Shown: positions 38,128-46,631, counted from the first letter of the stretch. The stretch is 64,000 nt of DNA from Candidatus Promineifilum breve (GCF_900066015.1 NZ_LN890655.1:1838726-1902725), one strand, 5' to 3'. Translations and numbers: made by a program. Notes: a model not told the origin generated them from the letters alone.

Positions 38128-39285
38128 TCACTCCTCACACGTCAGAATGTGAGTAACCGCCGTCGCCCCCATGCCGCCCAGGTTCTGGGCCAGGCCGACG
38201 CGGGCCCCAACCACCTGACAATCGCCGGCCGTGCCGCGCACCTGCTGGGCCACCTCGACGATCTGATACAGGCCGGTCGCGCCGACGGGATTGCCACGCG
38301 CCTTCAGGCCGCCAAAGGTGCTGATGGGCACGCGCCCGCCGCGGCCGATAGAGCCATCGCGGGCCAGTTCCCAGCCCCGGCCGCGCGCGGCAAAGCCACA
38401 CGCTTCCAGCGACAGAGCGGCCAGAATGGTGAACGAGTCGTGCAGCTCGGCCACGTCGATGTCGGCCGGGGTGAGGCCGGCTTGCTCGTAAGCCCGCCGC
38501 GCGCTGGTTTCGGCCGCGGCCAGCCACAACGTGTCGCGCCGGTCATGGAGGGCCAGCGCGTCGGTGGTCAGGGCCGAGGCGACGATGCGCACCGGCCGGG
38601 CCACCATGTCGGCCGCCCGCTCGGAGGCGGTAACGATGACCGCCGCCGCGCCGTCGCCGGTGGGAGCCTCGTCGAACAGGCTGACCGGCGCGGCGGTCAT
38701 GGTGGCGCTGATGAAGCTCTCCGGCCGCAGCTTGTTGCGATACATGGCCCGCGGATTGGCCGCGCCGTTGGCGTGGGCGTTGACGCTAAAGCCGGCGAAG
38801 TCGGCCAGTTCCAGACCATACTCGTGCATGTAGCGGCGCATCAACAGCGCCGCCGCGCCGCTCAGGGTCTGGCCGTGGATGGCCTCGTAGTCGGCATCCA
38901 GCGCCGTCGCCAGCGCGGCGGGGATGACCGCGCCCGATTCGTCGGTCACTTTCTCGACGCCGACGACCAGGGCCGTCTCTACCAGGCCGCTCTGCACGGC
39001 CAGCACCGCCTGGCGCAGGGCCGCGCCGCCGCTGGCATCGGCCGCTTCCACGGTCAGGGCCTCGCTGCCGCGCAGCCCGGCGAAGTCGGCCACCAGCGCG
39101 CCGAGGTGATTTTGGTTGCTCAATTGCCCGGCCAGCATGTTGCCGACGTAGATGGCGTCGATCTCATGGTGGTGGGCGTCGTCCATGGCCGCCTCGATGG
39201 CGTACCACGCCAGATGGCGGATGGACGTGTCCCAGTGCTCGCGCACGTCGGTTTGGCCGAGGCCGATGATGGATACGTTAGTCAT
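38128..39285 (-). CDS. Thiolase (SCP-x/archaeal type) of the mevalonate cluster, altered active site
   Basis: A 385-residue thiolase-fold protein of the archaeal/SCP-x-like type that pairs with HMG-CoA synthase and DUF35. The fold motifs are clear: IYVGNMLAGQLSNQNHLGALVADFAGL, GDGAAAVIVTASE, AELHDSFTILAALS (H282) and LGGMGATAVTHIL. At the usual nucleophile position the sequence reads VEAADASGGAAL, with Asp83 where Cys is expected, and the GHPxGATG motif reads GNPVGATG with Asn332. Either it is catalytically altered or it plays a structural role. The stop lies 4 bp from a G-rich palindrome. Confidence 0.82.
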   Translation of the reverse strand: MTNVSIIGLGQTDVREHWDTSIRHLAWYAIEAAMDDAHHHEIDAIYVGNMLAGQLSNQNHLGALVADFAGLRGSEALTVEAADASGGAALRQAVLAVQSGLVETALVVGVEKVTDESGAVIPAALATALDADYEAIHGQTLSGAAALLMRRYMHEYGLELADFAGFSVNAHANGAANPRAMYRNKLRPESFISATMTAAPVSLFDEAPTGDGAAAVIVTASERAADMVARPVRIVASALTTDALALHDRRDTLWLAAAETSARRAYEQAGLTPADIDVAELHDSFTILAALSLEACGFAARGRGWELARDGSIGRGGRVPISTFGGLKARGNPVGATGLYQIVEVAQQVRGTAGDCQVVGARVGLAQNLGGMGATAVTHILTCEE

Positions 39286-39305
39286 AGGGTTGTCCGTGGG
39301 GTGAA

Positions 39306-39403
39306 ATGCAGGGGAGCAGGGGTGCGGGGGAGCAGGGGAGAAAGAAAGCCCGGCCAGCGAGTTTCTTCTCTCCCCTGCACTCCTGCTCCCCTGCTCCCCT
39401 GCA
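39306..39403. repeat. G-rich palindrome between HMG-CoA synthase and thiolase genes
   Basis: Tandem GCAGGGGA-type units form a left arm, with inverted units on the right, around a less repetitive centre. The right end (39403) lies 2 bp from the HMG-CoA synthase stop codon at 39406-39408. Between two cotranscribed genes it would form a very stable RNA hairpin. Confidence 0.8.
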
Positions 39404-39405
39404 TC

Positions 39406-40482
39406 TTAATTCATCTTCAGCTTTTCGCGGAAGCGCGAGTACGTGGCGTAATCGATCGGCGTGCGGCGGGCGATGTAGGCTTCGGTGCTCGTCGCCCGGC
39501 CGCGGGCCTCGGCCAGCCGCTCGGTCGTGGTCAGGTCGAAGGCATCGCTGCCCGCGCCGGAGCCGTAGCTGACCATCAGGATGCGGTCGCCCGGCTCGGC
39601 CACGTCGAGGATGGCCGTCAGGCCGATCATCGTCGAGCCGCTGTAGGTGTTGCCGATGCGGCCGCTGAGCAGCCCCGGCGCGATCTGCGCCTTGCTGAAG
39701 CCCAGCAGCTTGGCCGCCCGTTCGGGGAACTTGACGTTGGGCTGGTGGAAGACGGCCCACTGATAATCGGCGGCCGTCGTGCCCATGAGTTCCATCAGCC
39801 GCTCGGCCGCGCCGGTGACATGCTTGAAGTAGGCCGGCTCGCCGGTGAAACGGTCGCCGTGGGAGGGGTAGTTGGCGTGCTCGCGCCGCCAGAAGTCGGG
39901 CGTGTCGGTGACGAAGGAGAAGGAGCCGTTGATCATCGCCAGCGCCTCGGCACCGGGGCCGACAAGGATGGCCGCGCCACCGGCGGCGGCGGTGTACTCC
40001 AGCGCGTCGCCGGGGCGGCCCTGGGCGGTATCCATGCCGATGCTCAGCGCGTACTTCGCCATGCCGGAGCCGACAAAACCCATCGCCGCCTGCATCGCCT
40101 CGGTGCCCGCCTTGCAGGCGAACTCCCAGTCGGCGGCCTGCGTATTGGGCACGGCGCCGATGGCCTCGGCCACAATGGTGCTGCTGGGCTTCACGGCGTA
40201 GGGGTGGCTCTCGCTGCCCACCCACACGGCGCGAATCTCCTGCGGGTCGATCTGGGCGCGCAGCAGCGCGTCGCGGGCGGCCTCGATCGACATGGTGACC
40301 ACGTCCTCATCCAGGCCGTTGACCGCCTTTTCCTCGATGGGCGTGCCGCCCGTGCCGCCTTTCCACATGCGTGATATTTCGGTCGCCGGCAGCCGGTAGC
40401 GCGGTACGTAGGCCCCATAGCCGACAATGCCCACCGGCCGGTCGGGTCGCAATAATCCATTTCGGGGATCGTTATCGCTCAT
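39406..40482 (-). CDS. Hydroxymethylglutaryl-CoA synthase, archaeal type
   Basis: A 358-residue HMG-CoA synthase condensing acetyl-CoA and acetoacetyl-CoA. The N-terminal [16 protein letters not shown] and [24 protein letters not shown] are typical of the archaeal group. Catalytic Cys123 lies in [11 protein letters not shown] and His245 in [12 protein letters not shown]. Upper mevalonate step, cytoplasm; it likely forms a complex with the thiolase and DUF35 protein. Length fits the archaeal enzymes and is shorter than eukaryotic ones. The start lies 10 bp from the palindrome at 40493. Confidence 0.92.
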   Translation of the reverse strand: MSDNDPRNGLLRPDRPVGIVGYGAYVPRYRLPATEISRMWKGGTGGTPIEEKAVNGLDEDVVTMSIEAARDALLRAQIDPQEIRAVWVGSESHPYAVKPSSTIVAEAIGAVPNTQAADWEFACKAGTEAMQAAMGFVGSGMAKYALSIGMDTAQGRPGDALEYTAAAGGAAILVGPGAEALAMINGSFSFVTDTPDFWRREHANYPSHGDRFTGEPAYFKHVTGAAERLMELMGTTAADYQWAVFHQPNVKFPERAAKLLGFSKAQIAPGLLSGRIGNTYSGSTMIGLTAILDVAEPGDRILMVSYGSGAGSDAFDLTTTERLAEARGRATSTEAYIARRTPIDYATYSRFREKLKMN

Positions 40483-40492
40483 TGATTCCTCT

Positions 40493-40560
40493 CGTAGGCG
40501 GAACTTCCAGTTCCGTCATCTTAATTCTTGGTTCCGGTGGAACTGGAAGTTCCACCTACG
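40493..40560. repeat. GGAACTTCCAGTTCC palindrome between HMGR and HMGS genes
   Basis: 22-bp arms (40493-40514 and 40539-40560) are inverted copies with one mismatch and surround a 24-nt centre. The right arm contains the HMG-CoA reductase stop codon (complement of 40556-40558), and the left end is 10 bp from the synthase start codon. It occupies the whole gap between the two genes. Confidence 0.8.
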
Positions 40561-41860
40561 CGGCGAGCAGTTCCCGCGCCCGTTCGACGCGGATATTGCC
40601 CTCTTTCACCAGTTGGTCGGCGATGCGTTGCACGTCGCCGTCTGGCGCGCCGGCGGCCAGGGCCACCTGCCGCGCGTGGAGGCGCATGTGGCCGCGCTGG
40701 ATGCCATGGGTCGCCAGGGCGCGGATGGCGGCCAGGTTCTGGGCCAGGCCGACGCTGGCCATGACTTCGGCCAGTTCGACGGCCGACTCCACGGCCAATA
40801 TCTTCATCGCCACGCGGGCCGTGGGATGCACCTTCGTGGCCCCGCCAACCGTGCCCACGGCCAGCGGCAGGGTGATCTCGCCGTAGAGGTCGCCGTTCTC
40901 GTCCACGTGCCAATCGGTCAGGGCGCTATAGACGCCCGGCCGCTTGCCGTGGATAGCGGCGTAGCTGTGCGCCCCGGCCTCGATGGCCCGCCAGTCGTTG
41001 CCGGTGGCGATGCACACGGCGTCGATGCCGTTCATAATGCCCTTGTTGTGGGTCGCCGCGCGATAGGGGTCGGCCACGGCGAAGGCGTTGGCTTCGGCGA
41101 TGAGCCGCGCTACCTGCCGGCCGGGTATGTCGGGGATGGTCAGCTCGTCGGCGGGGATGGTGCAGCGGGCGGTCGTCGTGCGCCGGTCGGCCAGATTGGA
41201 CAGGATGCGCAACACGGCCCGGCCGCCGGTCAGTTCGGCCACGCGCGCGGCGATGGCTTCTACGGCGGTGTTGATGGTGTTGGCCCCCATCGCGTCGCGG
41301 GTGTCGTAGAGCAGGTGGACGACCAGCATGGGGCCGACGGCCGTCTCCGGGAAGGGCCGGGCTTCCAAGCCACGCGCCCCGCCGCCGTAGCGCACGATGC
41401 TCTCGCCCACCGCGTCGGCCAGGGCCATCAGTTCGGCGCTATGGGCCAGCACGGCCTGCCGCGCGGCTTCCAGGTCGGGCATGTCGAGCACCTGAATCTG
41501 GCCGATCATGATCGGCTCGGTCGATTCGGCCCGGAAGCCGCCGCCGGCGCGGATGAGCTTGGCGGCGTGGCTGATGGCCGCCAGGACGCTCGGCTCTTCC
41601 ACGGCCATCGGGATGAGGTAGTCGCGGCCGTTGATGAAGAAATTGGCGGCGATACCCAGCGGCAAGGCGTAGGTGCCGACGACGTTTTCGATCATCAAAT
41701 CAGCCTGCCGCGGCTGGAGGCCGTTGCCGGCCAGCACCGCGTGCTCCTCGTCACTCAGCCCCGCCCACTCGGCGACGACCGCCGCCCGCTCGGCCAGCCC
41801 CAGCTTATAGAAGCCGGGCAGGCGCGATGATTTCACTTCCAGCTCCACGACGTTTTCCAT
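40556..41860 (-). CDS. Hydroxymethylglutaryl-CoA reductase, class II-like
   Basis: A 434-residue HMG-CoA reductase that reduces HMG-CoA to mevalonate. It starts MENVVELEVKSSRLPGFYKLGLAER, the normal class II beginning; the frame is open 25 codons further upstream, but those are not family-like. Catalytic residues are present: Glu58 in IENVVGTYALPLGIAANF, Lys and Asp in THNKGIMNGIDAVCIATGNDWRAIEAG, and His in QRGHMRLHARQVA. It is the first gene of the mevalonate cluster. Cofactor preference cannot be told from sequence alone. Confidence 0.93.
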   Translation of the reverse strand: MENVVELEVKSSRLPGFYKLGLAERAAVVAEWAGLSDEEHAVLAGNGLQPRQADLMIENVVGTYALPLGIAANFFINGRDYLIPMAVEEPSVLAAISHAAKLIRAGGGFRAESTEPIMIGQIQVLDMPDLEAARQAVLAHSAELMALADAVGESIVRYGGGARGLEARPFPETAVGPMLVVHLLYDTRDAMGANTINTAVEAIAARVAELTGGRAVLRILSNLADRRTTTARCTIPADELTIPDIPGRQVARLIAEANAFAVADPYRAATHNKGIMNGIDAVCIATGNDWRAIEAGAHSYAAIHGKRPGVYSALTDWHVDENGDLYGEITLPLAVGTVGGATKVHPTARVAMKILAVESAVELAEVMASVGLAQNLAAIRALATHGIQRGHMRLHARQVALAAGAPDGDVQRIADQLVKEGNIRVERARELLAA

Positions 41861-41958
41861 TGGTGTTTCACCCTGAGATGTATAACAGGTTTTGGGATTA
41901 ATCGATGCGGGACTGTAGCGCCGAATTGCTGTCAAAATCTATCGAGGTTGGGGGGAGC

Positions 41959-42025
41959 GCAGGGGAGCAGGGGTGCAGGGGTGCAGGGGCGATCCCCCTG
42001 CACCCCTGCTCCCCTGCTCCCCTGC
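41959..42025. repeat. G-rich palindrome upstream of rel-like gene
   Basis: Arms of tandem GCAGGGGA/GCAGGGGT units and their inverted copies flank a short GGGCGATCCCC centre. It lies in the divergent gap between the reductase and rel-like genes, about 25 bp before a TATAAT box. Its frame continues into the rel-like gene, but that extension is not coding. Confidence 0.8.
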
Positions 42026-42050
42026 CCTGTTTTTGCACGCCCAACCACGC

Positions 42051-42056
42051 TATAAT
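42051..42056 (+). promoter_or_regulatory. -10 box upstream of rel-like gene
   Basis: TATAAT in the context ACGCTATAATAGG. No good -35 hexamer lies at 16-18 bp; the T-rich CTGTTTTTTG upstream may stand in. It implies a leader of about 65 nt and supports the start at 42127. Confidence 0.5.
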
Positions 42057-42126
42057 AGGCCAAACTACCCCCGGCGCTTCTACCGGTCTCTCACACCGGT
42101 TCTCTTGGCGGCCGGCCGGGTTAGTT

Positions 42127-44388
42127 ATGCTTAATATGACGCATCGCAAACTGGAGATAGCCGACGCCGAGCAATTATTCGCTCTTACCAATAGTTATTT
42201 GCCGACGGCCGAGCGCGCTCAGATCGAGAAAGCGTACGAGTTCGCTCGCCGGGAACACGGCACGGAACGCCGCAATACCGGCGAGCTTTTTTTTACCCAC
42301 CCGCTGGCTGTCGCCACCTATCTGGCCGAATATCGGCTGGACGCCCCCGCAATCTCAGCCGCCCTGCTGCATGACATCGCCGAAGACACGCCCATCTTGC
42401 TGAGTCAGATCGAGGACGAGTTCAGCGCCGAGGTGGCCCAACTGGTTGACGGCGTGACCAAGCTGAAGGAGGTCACTCGCCGGGTAGCCAAGGAAAGCAC
42501 CAGGATGTCGCCCTTGGATCTGAAGCAGGCTACCTTGCGGAAGCTCATGTTAGCCATGACGGTCGATGTGCGCACGGTCATCATCAAGCTCTTCGACCGG
42601 CTGCACAACATGCGCACCATCCACGGTATGTCGGCCCAAAGCCAGAAGGCCAAGGCCGAGGAGACGCTGGCCGTCTATGCCCCGCTGGCCTACCGGCTGG
42701 GCATGTGGCAAGTGAAGGGCGAACTGGAAGGCCGCTCGCTGGAGGTGCTCCAGCCCCACGCGTTCGAGACCATTCAGGCTGAACTGGAGCGCCTCTTCCG
42801 CGTCCAGGAACCCCTGTTCGACGTCGTCCGCACGCGCATCATTGACTATCTGGGGGCCAACGGCCTGCCGGTGCGGGACGTGAAGATGGCCCCGGAGAGC
42901 ATCTACACCGTTTTCCGCGACCTGGAAAAGCAGGACGCGGGCTATCGCGAAGTCGACCGCATGTTGCGCATCACCGTGCTGCTGGATGATCCCATCCAGT
43001 GCTACACCGCCCTGGGCCACATCCACCATCTGTGGCCGGCCGTGCCCAATCATTTCGACGACTATATCTCCGTGCGCCGCGAGAACCTGTACCAATCGCT
43101 CCACACCACCGTCCAGGCCGACGGCCAACATCTCAAGGTGCGCCTGCGCACGGTGGATATGGACCTCATCGCCCAGATCGGCGTGCTGGCCCGCTGGAAG
43201 TACGCCAAGACGCCGCTATGGTCGGCCGGTCTGGCCGAGCGCGTCGAGGCTTTTTTCGCCAGTATCTCCAGCAGCATCGGCGTGGACCCGCAAGACCCCG
43301 GCAGTGGCGTCCGCAGCGCCATGGAGGACGTGCTGGGTGAGCAAATTCGCGTCTATTCCAAGGATGGCGACGCCGTCGACCTGGCCCAGGGGGGCACGCC
43401 CATCGATTTCGCCTACCGCATCCATTCCGAACTGGGCAACCAATGCCTGGAAGCGCAGGTGAATGACCTGCCCTTCCCACTCAACCGCCCATTGCGCAAC
43501 GGCGATCAGGTGCGTATTTGCAAGAACGCCCGCGCCCAGCCCATGCGCGCCTGGCTCGACGAAGACCTGGGCTACATCACCACCACCTATGCCCGGATGC
43601 GAGCCCGGCGCTGGTTCCGCCGCCTGTCGGAAGACGAAGCGATCCGGCAGGGGCGCGATATCCTGCTCCACGAATTGACGATGTTGGGCTTGCCCGATCA
43701 GTCGCATGAGGCCATCGCCGGCCTGTTCGGCTATGAGGATGCCGACGAACTGTACTACAATCTCGGCCGCGCCGAATTGCTGCCGACGGTGCTCTCGACG
43801 CGCATCCTGTCCGGCCATTGGACGGAGGGCGACAGCCTGCCGGTGGGCAGCGTGGTGGCCGCCGCCGACGGTACGCGTTACATCATCACCAATGCCGGCA
43901 GCCACCGGCTGCACATCTGCGCCACCTGCGACCCACGCCCGCGCGACAGCATCGTCGGCTATCTGCGCCTGGACAACATCCTCACCGTCCACCGCGACAC
44001 GTGCCGCACGCTCAATGCCGGTCGCGGCCGGCCGGAGGTCTCCCATCGCCTGCTCAAGCTGGGTTGGGGCGAAACCGAGCCGCAGCAGGCGCGTATCATC
44101 CCCCTCTACGTTGACGTCTATGACCGCCCCGGCTTGCTGAACGAGATGACCCGCTTGATGCGCGAGAAGGACGTCAACATCCGCCACATCTGCACCATCG
44201 AACGCAAGCGGGACGGCGAACTGATGATCGAGATGGAGCTGGAGTTGCTCAGCCCGCGCCATATGGTGCGCATCCTGCATCAGATCGAAGCGCTGGTCAA
44301 CGTCAAGGCCGTGCGTTGCGTCCCCGAAGGGCGCGAGAATGGACACGATCCGGGCCGGCAATCGCCGACTAACTATAAACCGGAGTGA
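42127..44388 (+). CDS. RelA/SpoT homologue with intact hydrolase and degraded synthetase domain
   Basis: A 753-residue long RSH protein: HD hydrolase (about 40-200), synthetase-like domain (about 235-365), TGS (about 405-470), helical region, zinc-finger-like CATCDPRPRDSIVGYL and a C-terminal ACT domain. Hydrolase residues are present: H58, H82-D83, E86-D87 (LLHDIAEDT) and N161 (DRLHNMRT). By alignment with the streptococcal Rel enzyme, synthetase residues Arg241, Lys243, Lys251 and Glu323 are replaced by A255, E257, D265 and K337, while Asp264, Tyr308 and His312 equivalents remain (D277, Y322, H326). It is therefore predicted to degrade but not make (p)ppGpp. ATG at 42127 or 42136 starts the conserved part. 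Confidence 0.9.
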   Translation: MLNMTHRKLEIADAEQLFALTNSYLPTAERAQIEKAYEFARREHGTERRNTGELFFTHPLAVATYLAEYRLDAPAISAALLHDIAEDTPILLSQIEDEFSAEVAQLVDGVTKLKEVTRRVAKESTRMSPLDLKQATLRKLMLAMTVDVRTVIIKLFDRLHNMRTIHGMSAQSQKAKAEETLAVYAPLAYRLGMWQVKGELEGRSLEVLQPHAFETIQAELERLFRVQEPLFDVVRTRIIDYLGANGLPVRDVKMAPESIYTVFRDLEKQDAGYREVDRMLRITVLLDDPIQCYTALGHIHHLWPAVPNHFDDYISVRRENLYQSLHTTVQADGQHLKVRLRTVDMDLIAQIGVLARWKYAKTPLWSAGLAERVEAFFASISSSIGVDPQDPGSGVRSAMEDVLGEQIRVYSKDGDAVDLAQGGTPIDFAYRIHSELGNQCLEAQVNDLPFPLNRPLRNGDQVRICKNARAQPMRAWLDEDLGYITTTYARMRARRWFRRLSEDEAIRQGRDILLHELTMLGLPDQSHEAIAGLFGYEDADELYYNLGRAELLPTVLSTRILSGHWTEGDSLPVGSVVAAADGTRYIITNAGSHRLHICATCDPRPRDSIVGYLRLDNILTVHRDTCRTLNAGRGRPEVSHRLLKLGWGETEPQQARIIPLYVDVYDRPGLLNEMTRLMREKDVNIRHICTIERKRDGELMIEMELELLSPRHMVRILHQIEALVNVKAVRCVPEGRENGHDPGRQSPTNYKPE

Positions 44389-44513
44389 TGCGGCGAGCCG
44401 GAGGCGGCCCCTTCATTTCACTCTGCGCTCTCTCGATCGGGGGCAATAGTGGCCCCAATCTGATAAATAGCTTAGAAAAAACGGGAAACGTTTGAGGTTT
44501 GGCCGCGGCCGTC

Positions 44514-44542
44514 TTGACATGGCCCGCCCCTTCCTCAATAAT
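44514..44542 (+). promoter_or_regulatory. Sigma70-type promoter of the CBM48-like gene
   Basis: TTGACA (44514-44519), a 17-bp spacer and AATAAT (44537-44542). The expected start near 44549 gives an untranslated leader of about 90 nt before the ATG at 44639. It is the best consensus promoter in the window and suggests strong constitutive expression. The rest of 44389-44513 shows no gene. Confidence 0.75.
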
Positions 44543-44638
44543 GCTAAAGGTTTCAAGCGGCCGGATGCGTCCGGCCAATCCAAACGACTTTTCAAAATTT
44601 AGGAAAAGACACCAACCTTATCTTAAGGAGATATTGCC

Positions 44639-44932
44639 ATGTTGAAGAAGAAATACGTGAAGTCGAAGGACGAATACGAAGTCACCTTCGAACTGCCGGC
44701 CGAGGCCACGGATGTGGCCCTGATCTGCGAAGCCAACGGCTGGGAGCCGGTGGCGATGAAGAAGAGCAAGGGCACGTTCGCGGCCAAGCTGCGCCTGCCG
44801 GCCAATGGCAGCTACCAGTACCGCTTCCTGGTCAACAACAGCGAGTGGGTCAACGACGAAGCCGCCGACCGCTACGTCGCCAACGAGCACGGCACCACCA
44901 ACAGCGTGGTCGAGACGTATAGCGTCAACTAA
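44639..44932 (+). CDS. Isoamylase early-set / CBM48-like small protein
   Basis: A 97-residue single-domain protein: MLKKKYVKSKDEYEVTFELPAEATDVALICEANGWEPVAMKK and YQYRFLVNNSEWVNDEAADRYVANEHGTTNSVV fit the AMPK/CBM48 early-set fold that binds alpha-glucans. AAGGAGAT precedes the ATG, the promoter is strong and a terminator follows directly, so it is a monocistronic gene. It may bind glycogen or regulate a partner enzyme; it has no catalytic domain. Confidence 0.87.
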   Translation: MLKKKYVKSKDEYEVTFELPAEATDVALICEANGWEPVAMKKSKGTFAAKLRLPANGSYQYRFLVNNSEWVNDEAADRYVANEHGTTNSVVETYSVN

Positions 44933-44953
44933 GCAACGCTAAAACGAAAAACG

Positions 44954-45006
44954 AAAAAACGCCAGGGGCAATGGAAGAGCAATTTTCCTTGCCCTGGCGT
45001 TTTTTT
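44954..45006 (+). terminator. Intrinsic terminator after CBM48-like gene
   Basis: Perfect 18-bp arms AAAAAACGCCAGGGGCAA (44954-44971) and TTGCCCTGGCGTTTTTT (ending 45006) with a 17-nt loop and a T-run. Confidence 0.9.
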
Positions 45007-45059
45007 ATTTTGTCAACTCGTAAGTGGGTTGTTAATTCGGCCCCATAATCGTTCATCCT

Positions 45060-45302
45060 TTAAACGTCGTCCCACTCATCAATCGTCGGCGTATTGATAT
45101 CCTCATGAATCACGAGTTTGCCATAATACTTGCCAAAGATTTCATCCACCGTCCCTTTTTTCTTGTACGGCACAATCTTTAAAACCGGCTTGCCATTATC
45201 GGTGACGATTAATTCCCGACCGGTCTCCTCAATTATTGTGCAGATCTCCAGCAGCCGTTCTTCGAGTTCGGTCTTTGACAATGTAATCGGTTCCATGAAC
45301 AT
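45060..45302 (-). CDS. Phd/YefM-type antitoxin, no adjacent toxin
   Basis: An 80-residue Phd/YefM-family antitoxin: ITLSKTELEERLLEICTIIEETGRELIVTDNGKPVLKIVPYKKKG is the DNA-binding N-terminal domain, followed by an acidic tail (VIHEDINTPTIDEWDDV) of the kind that normally binds the toxin. Translation may start at Met1 or Met3. No toxin gene is found on either side: downstream is the terminator of the CBM48-like gene, upstream is a 234-bp gap without a gene. It may be an orphan or act with a toxin elsewhere. Confidence 0.75.
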   Translation of the reverse strand: MFMEPITLSKTELEERLLEICTIIEETGRELIVTDNGKPVLKIVPYKKKGTVDEIFGKYYGKLVIHEDINTPTIDEWDDV

Positions 45303-45536
45303 GATCCTATCCGTGCTCCGGTATAAACGTCAAGCCACAAATTTAACCATTGTTCACTTTAATCTCCCCATCTGCACAACTACCCTTAACCGCGCTGCAA
45401 TCCATAGTTAACGCGCGGGTCTTGTGGCCCTTCCCTCTCCGCCCGATAATATGCCGGAAGCGGCCTCATCGCCGCTTCTTTTGGGCGCGGCCACGGGAGG
45501 CCGTGCACCCTCAAATCATCGGAGAAGAAGAAGTAA

Positions 45537-46631
45537 ATGCCCAGATTTATCTTGATTGCGCTATTGACCGCGCTGCTGGCCCTGGCAGCTTGCGGCGGCC
45601 AGACGGCGCAAACGCCCGTCAACACCCTTGAGGCCGCCGCGCCGGCCGCGACTGACGCCGATTTGGCGGCCGTCAAACAATACACCCTGGACCAGGCCCA
45701 ACAGATGAAGACCGGTTCGGCCGCCCTGGCCGCCGTGGCCCAGACCTACTACGATCTGCTGGCCTCCCACAACTTCGACTACGCCGCCGCCTGGGCCGCC
45801 GACGCGACCACACTGACCCAACTGGTGGCCGACATCAAGACCCACTGGTTGACGGCCAGCACCCATTACGAACTGGACGAGGGCATCATCGCCGGCGTCC
45901 CATCGCTGGCCTATTATGACGTATGGATCGATGCCGGCCCCAGCGCCGAGGAAGCGCCCGAAGAAGCCCTGGAGTGGACGCTGACCTTGCCCGACGGCCG
46001 CGAATTGCAAAGCCCCGGCAATTTCTTCCACAGTCTGCTGGAGCCGGCCATCTGGGGTACGCACGGCGATTTCGGCGGGCTGGCCGTTGACCTGGACGGC
46101 GACGGCGCGACCCAACTGGGCGAGGCCCTGCCCGACGCCAATCTGCTGCTGGCCGCCGCCCAGGGCCTGGACCGGGCCACCAGCGAGATGATCACCGCCG
46201 TCCAGAGCTGGCAGCCGACGCTCAGCGACGCCTTCACCGCCCTGTCGGTGATGATCCCCACCATGAACGAATATTTCGAGCAGTGGAAATTGTCGTCGTT
46301 CGTGGCCGGCGAAAGCAGCCAGGAAGCGGCCTTCATCGGCACCAGCCGCCTCTTCGACATCAACGGCATCCTCAGCGGGCTGGATTTCACCTACGATAGT
46401 CTGGCCGCCCGCGTGCGCACGGCCGACCCGGCGCTCCACGACCAGATCGATGCCGGTTTCGCCGACCTGCGCGGCTACGTCGGCGATCTGTATGAACAGG
46501 AGCAGGCCGGCAGGCGCTTCACCGCCGAGCAGGCCGACCTCTTCGGCACCGAAGCCCAGGCCAAGGCCACGGCGCTGGCGGGCCAGGTCAGCCAGGCGGC
46601 GGCCCTGCTGAACATCGTAATCGCTGAGTAA
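45537..46631 (+). CDS. Iron-uptake-associated lipoprotein (EfeO/imelysin-like, tentative)
   Basis: A 364-residue lipoprotein with signal peptide and lipobox LAAC (Cys19). The mature part is mostly helical and Ala-rich, with four-helix-bundle-like stretches (VKQYTLDQAQQMKTGSAALAAVAQTYYDLLASHNFDY; QAAALLNIVIAE). It lies two genes upstream of an FTR1 iron permease, where EfeO/EfeM imelysin-type proteins are often encoded. The usual GxHxxE metal motif is not evident (the nearest is WGTHGDFGG), so the family assignment is a context-based suggestion. Confidence 0.6.
   Translation: MPRFILIALLTALLALAACGGQTAQTPVNTLEAAAPAATDADLAAVKQYTLDQAQQMKTGSAALAAVAQTYYDLLASHNFDYAAAWAADATTLTQLVADIKTHWLTASTHYELDEGIIAGVPSLAYYDVWIDAGPSAEEAPEEALEWTLTLPDGRELQSPGNFFHSLLEPAIWGTHGDFGGLAVDLDGDGATQLGEALPDANLLLAAAQGLDRATSEMITAVQSWQPTLSDAFTALSVMIPTMNEYFEQWKLSSFVAGESSQEAAFIGTSRLFDINGILSGLDFTYDSLAARVRTADPALHDQIDAGFADLRGYVGDLYEQEQAGRRFTAEQADLFGTEAQAKATALAGQVSQAAALLNIVIAE

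Noticed and set aside
37909-40374. Open frame of 821 codons on the plus strand
   Set aside because: Antisense to thiolase and HMG-CoA synthase and runs through two palindromic repeats; not protein-like.
41861-41935. Upstream extension of HMG-CoA reductase
   Set aside because: 25 codons without family similarity; MENVVELEVK is the usual beginning.
38053-42025. CRISPR array
   Set aside because: The G-rich units are short, nearly contiguous and arranged as palindromes; there are no unique spacers and no cas genes.
41905-42126. Upstream extension of the rel-like gene
   Set aside because: Reads through the G-rich palindrome and past a TATAAT; the conserved protein starts at 42127 or 42136.
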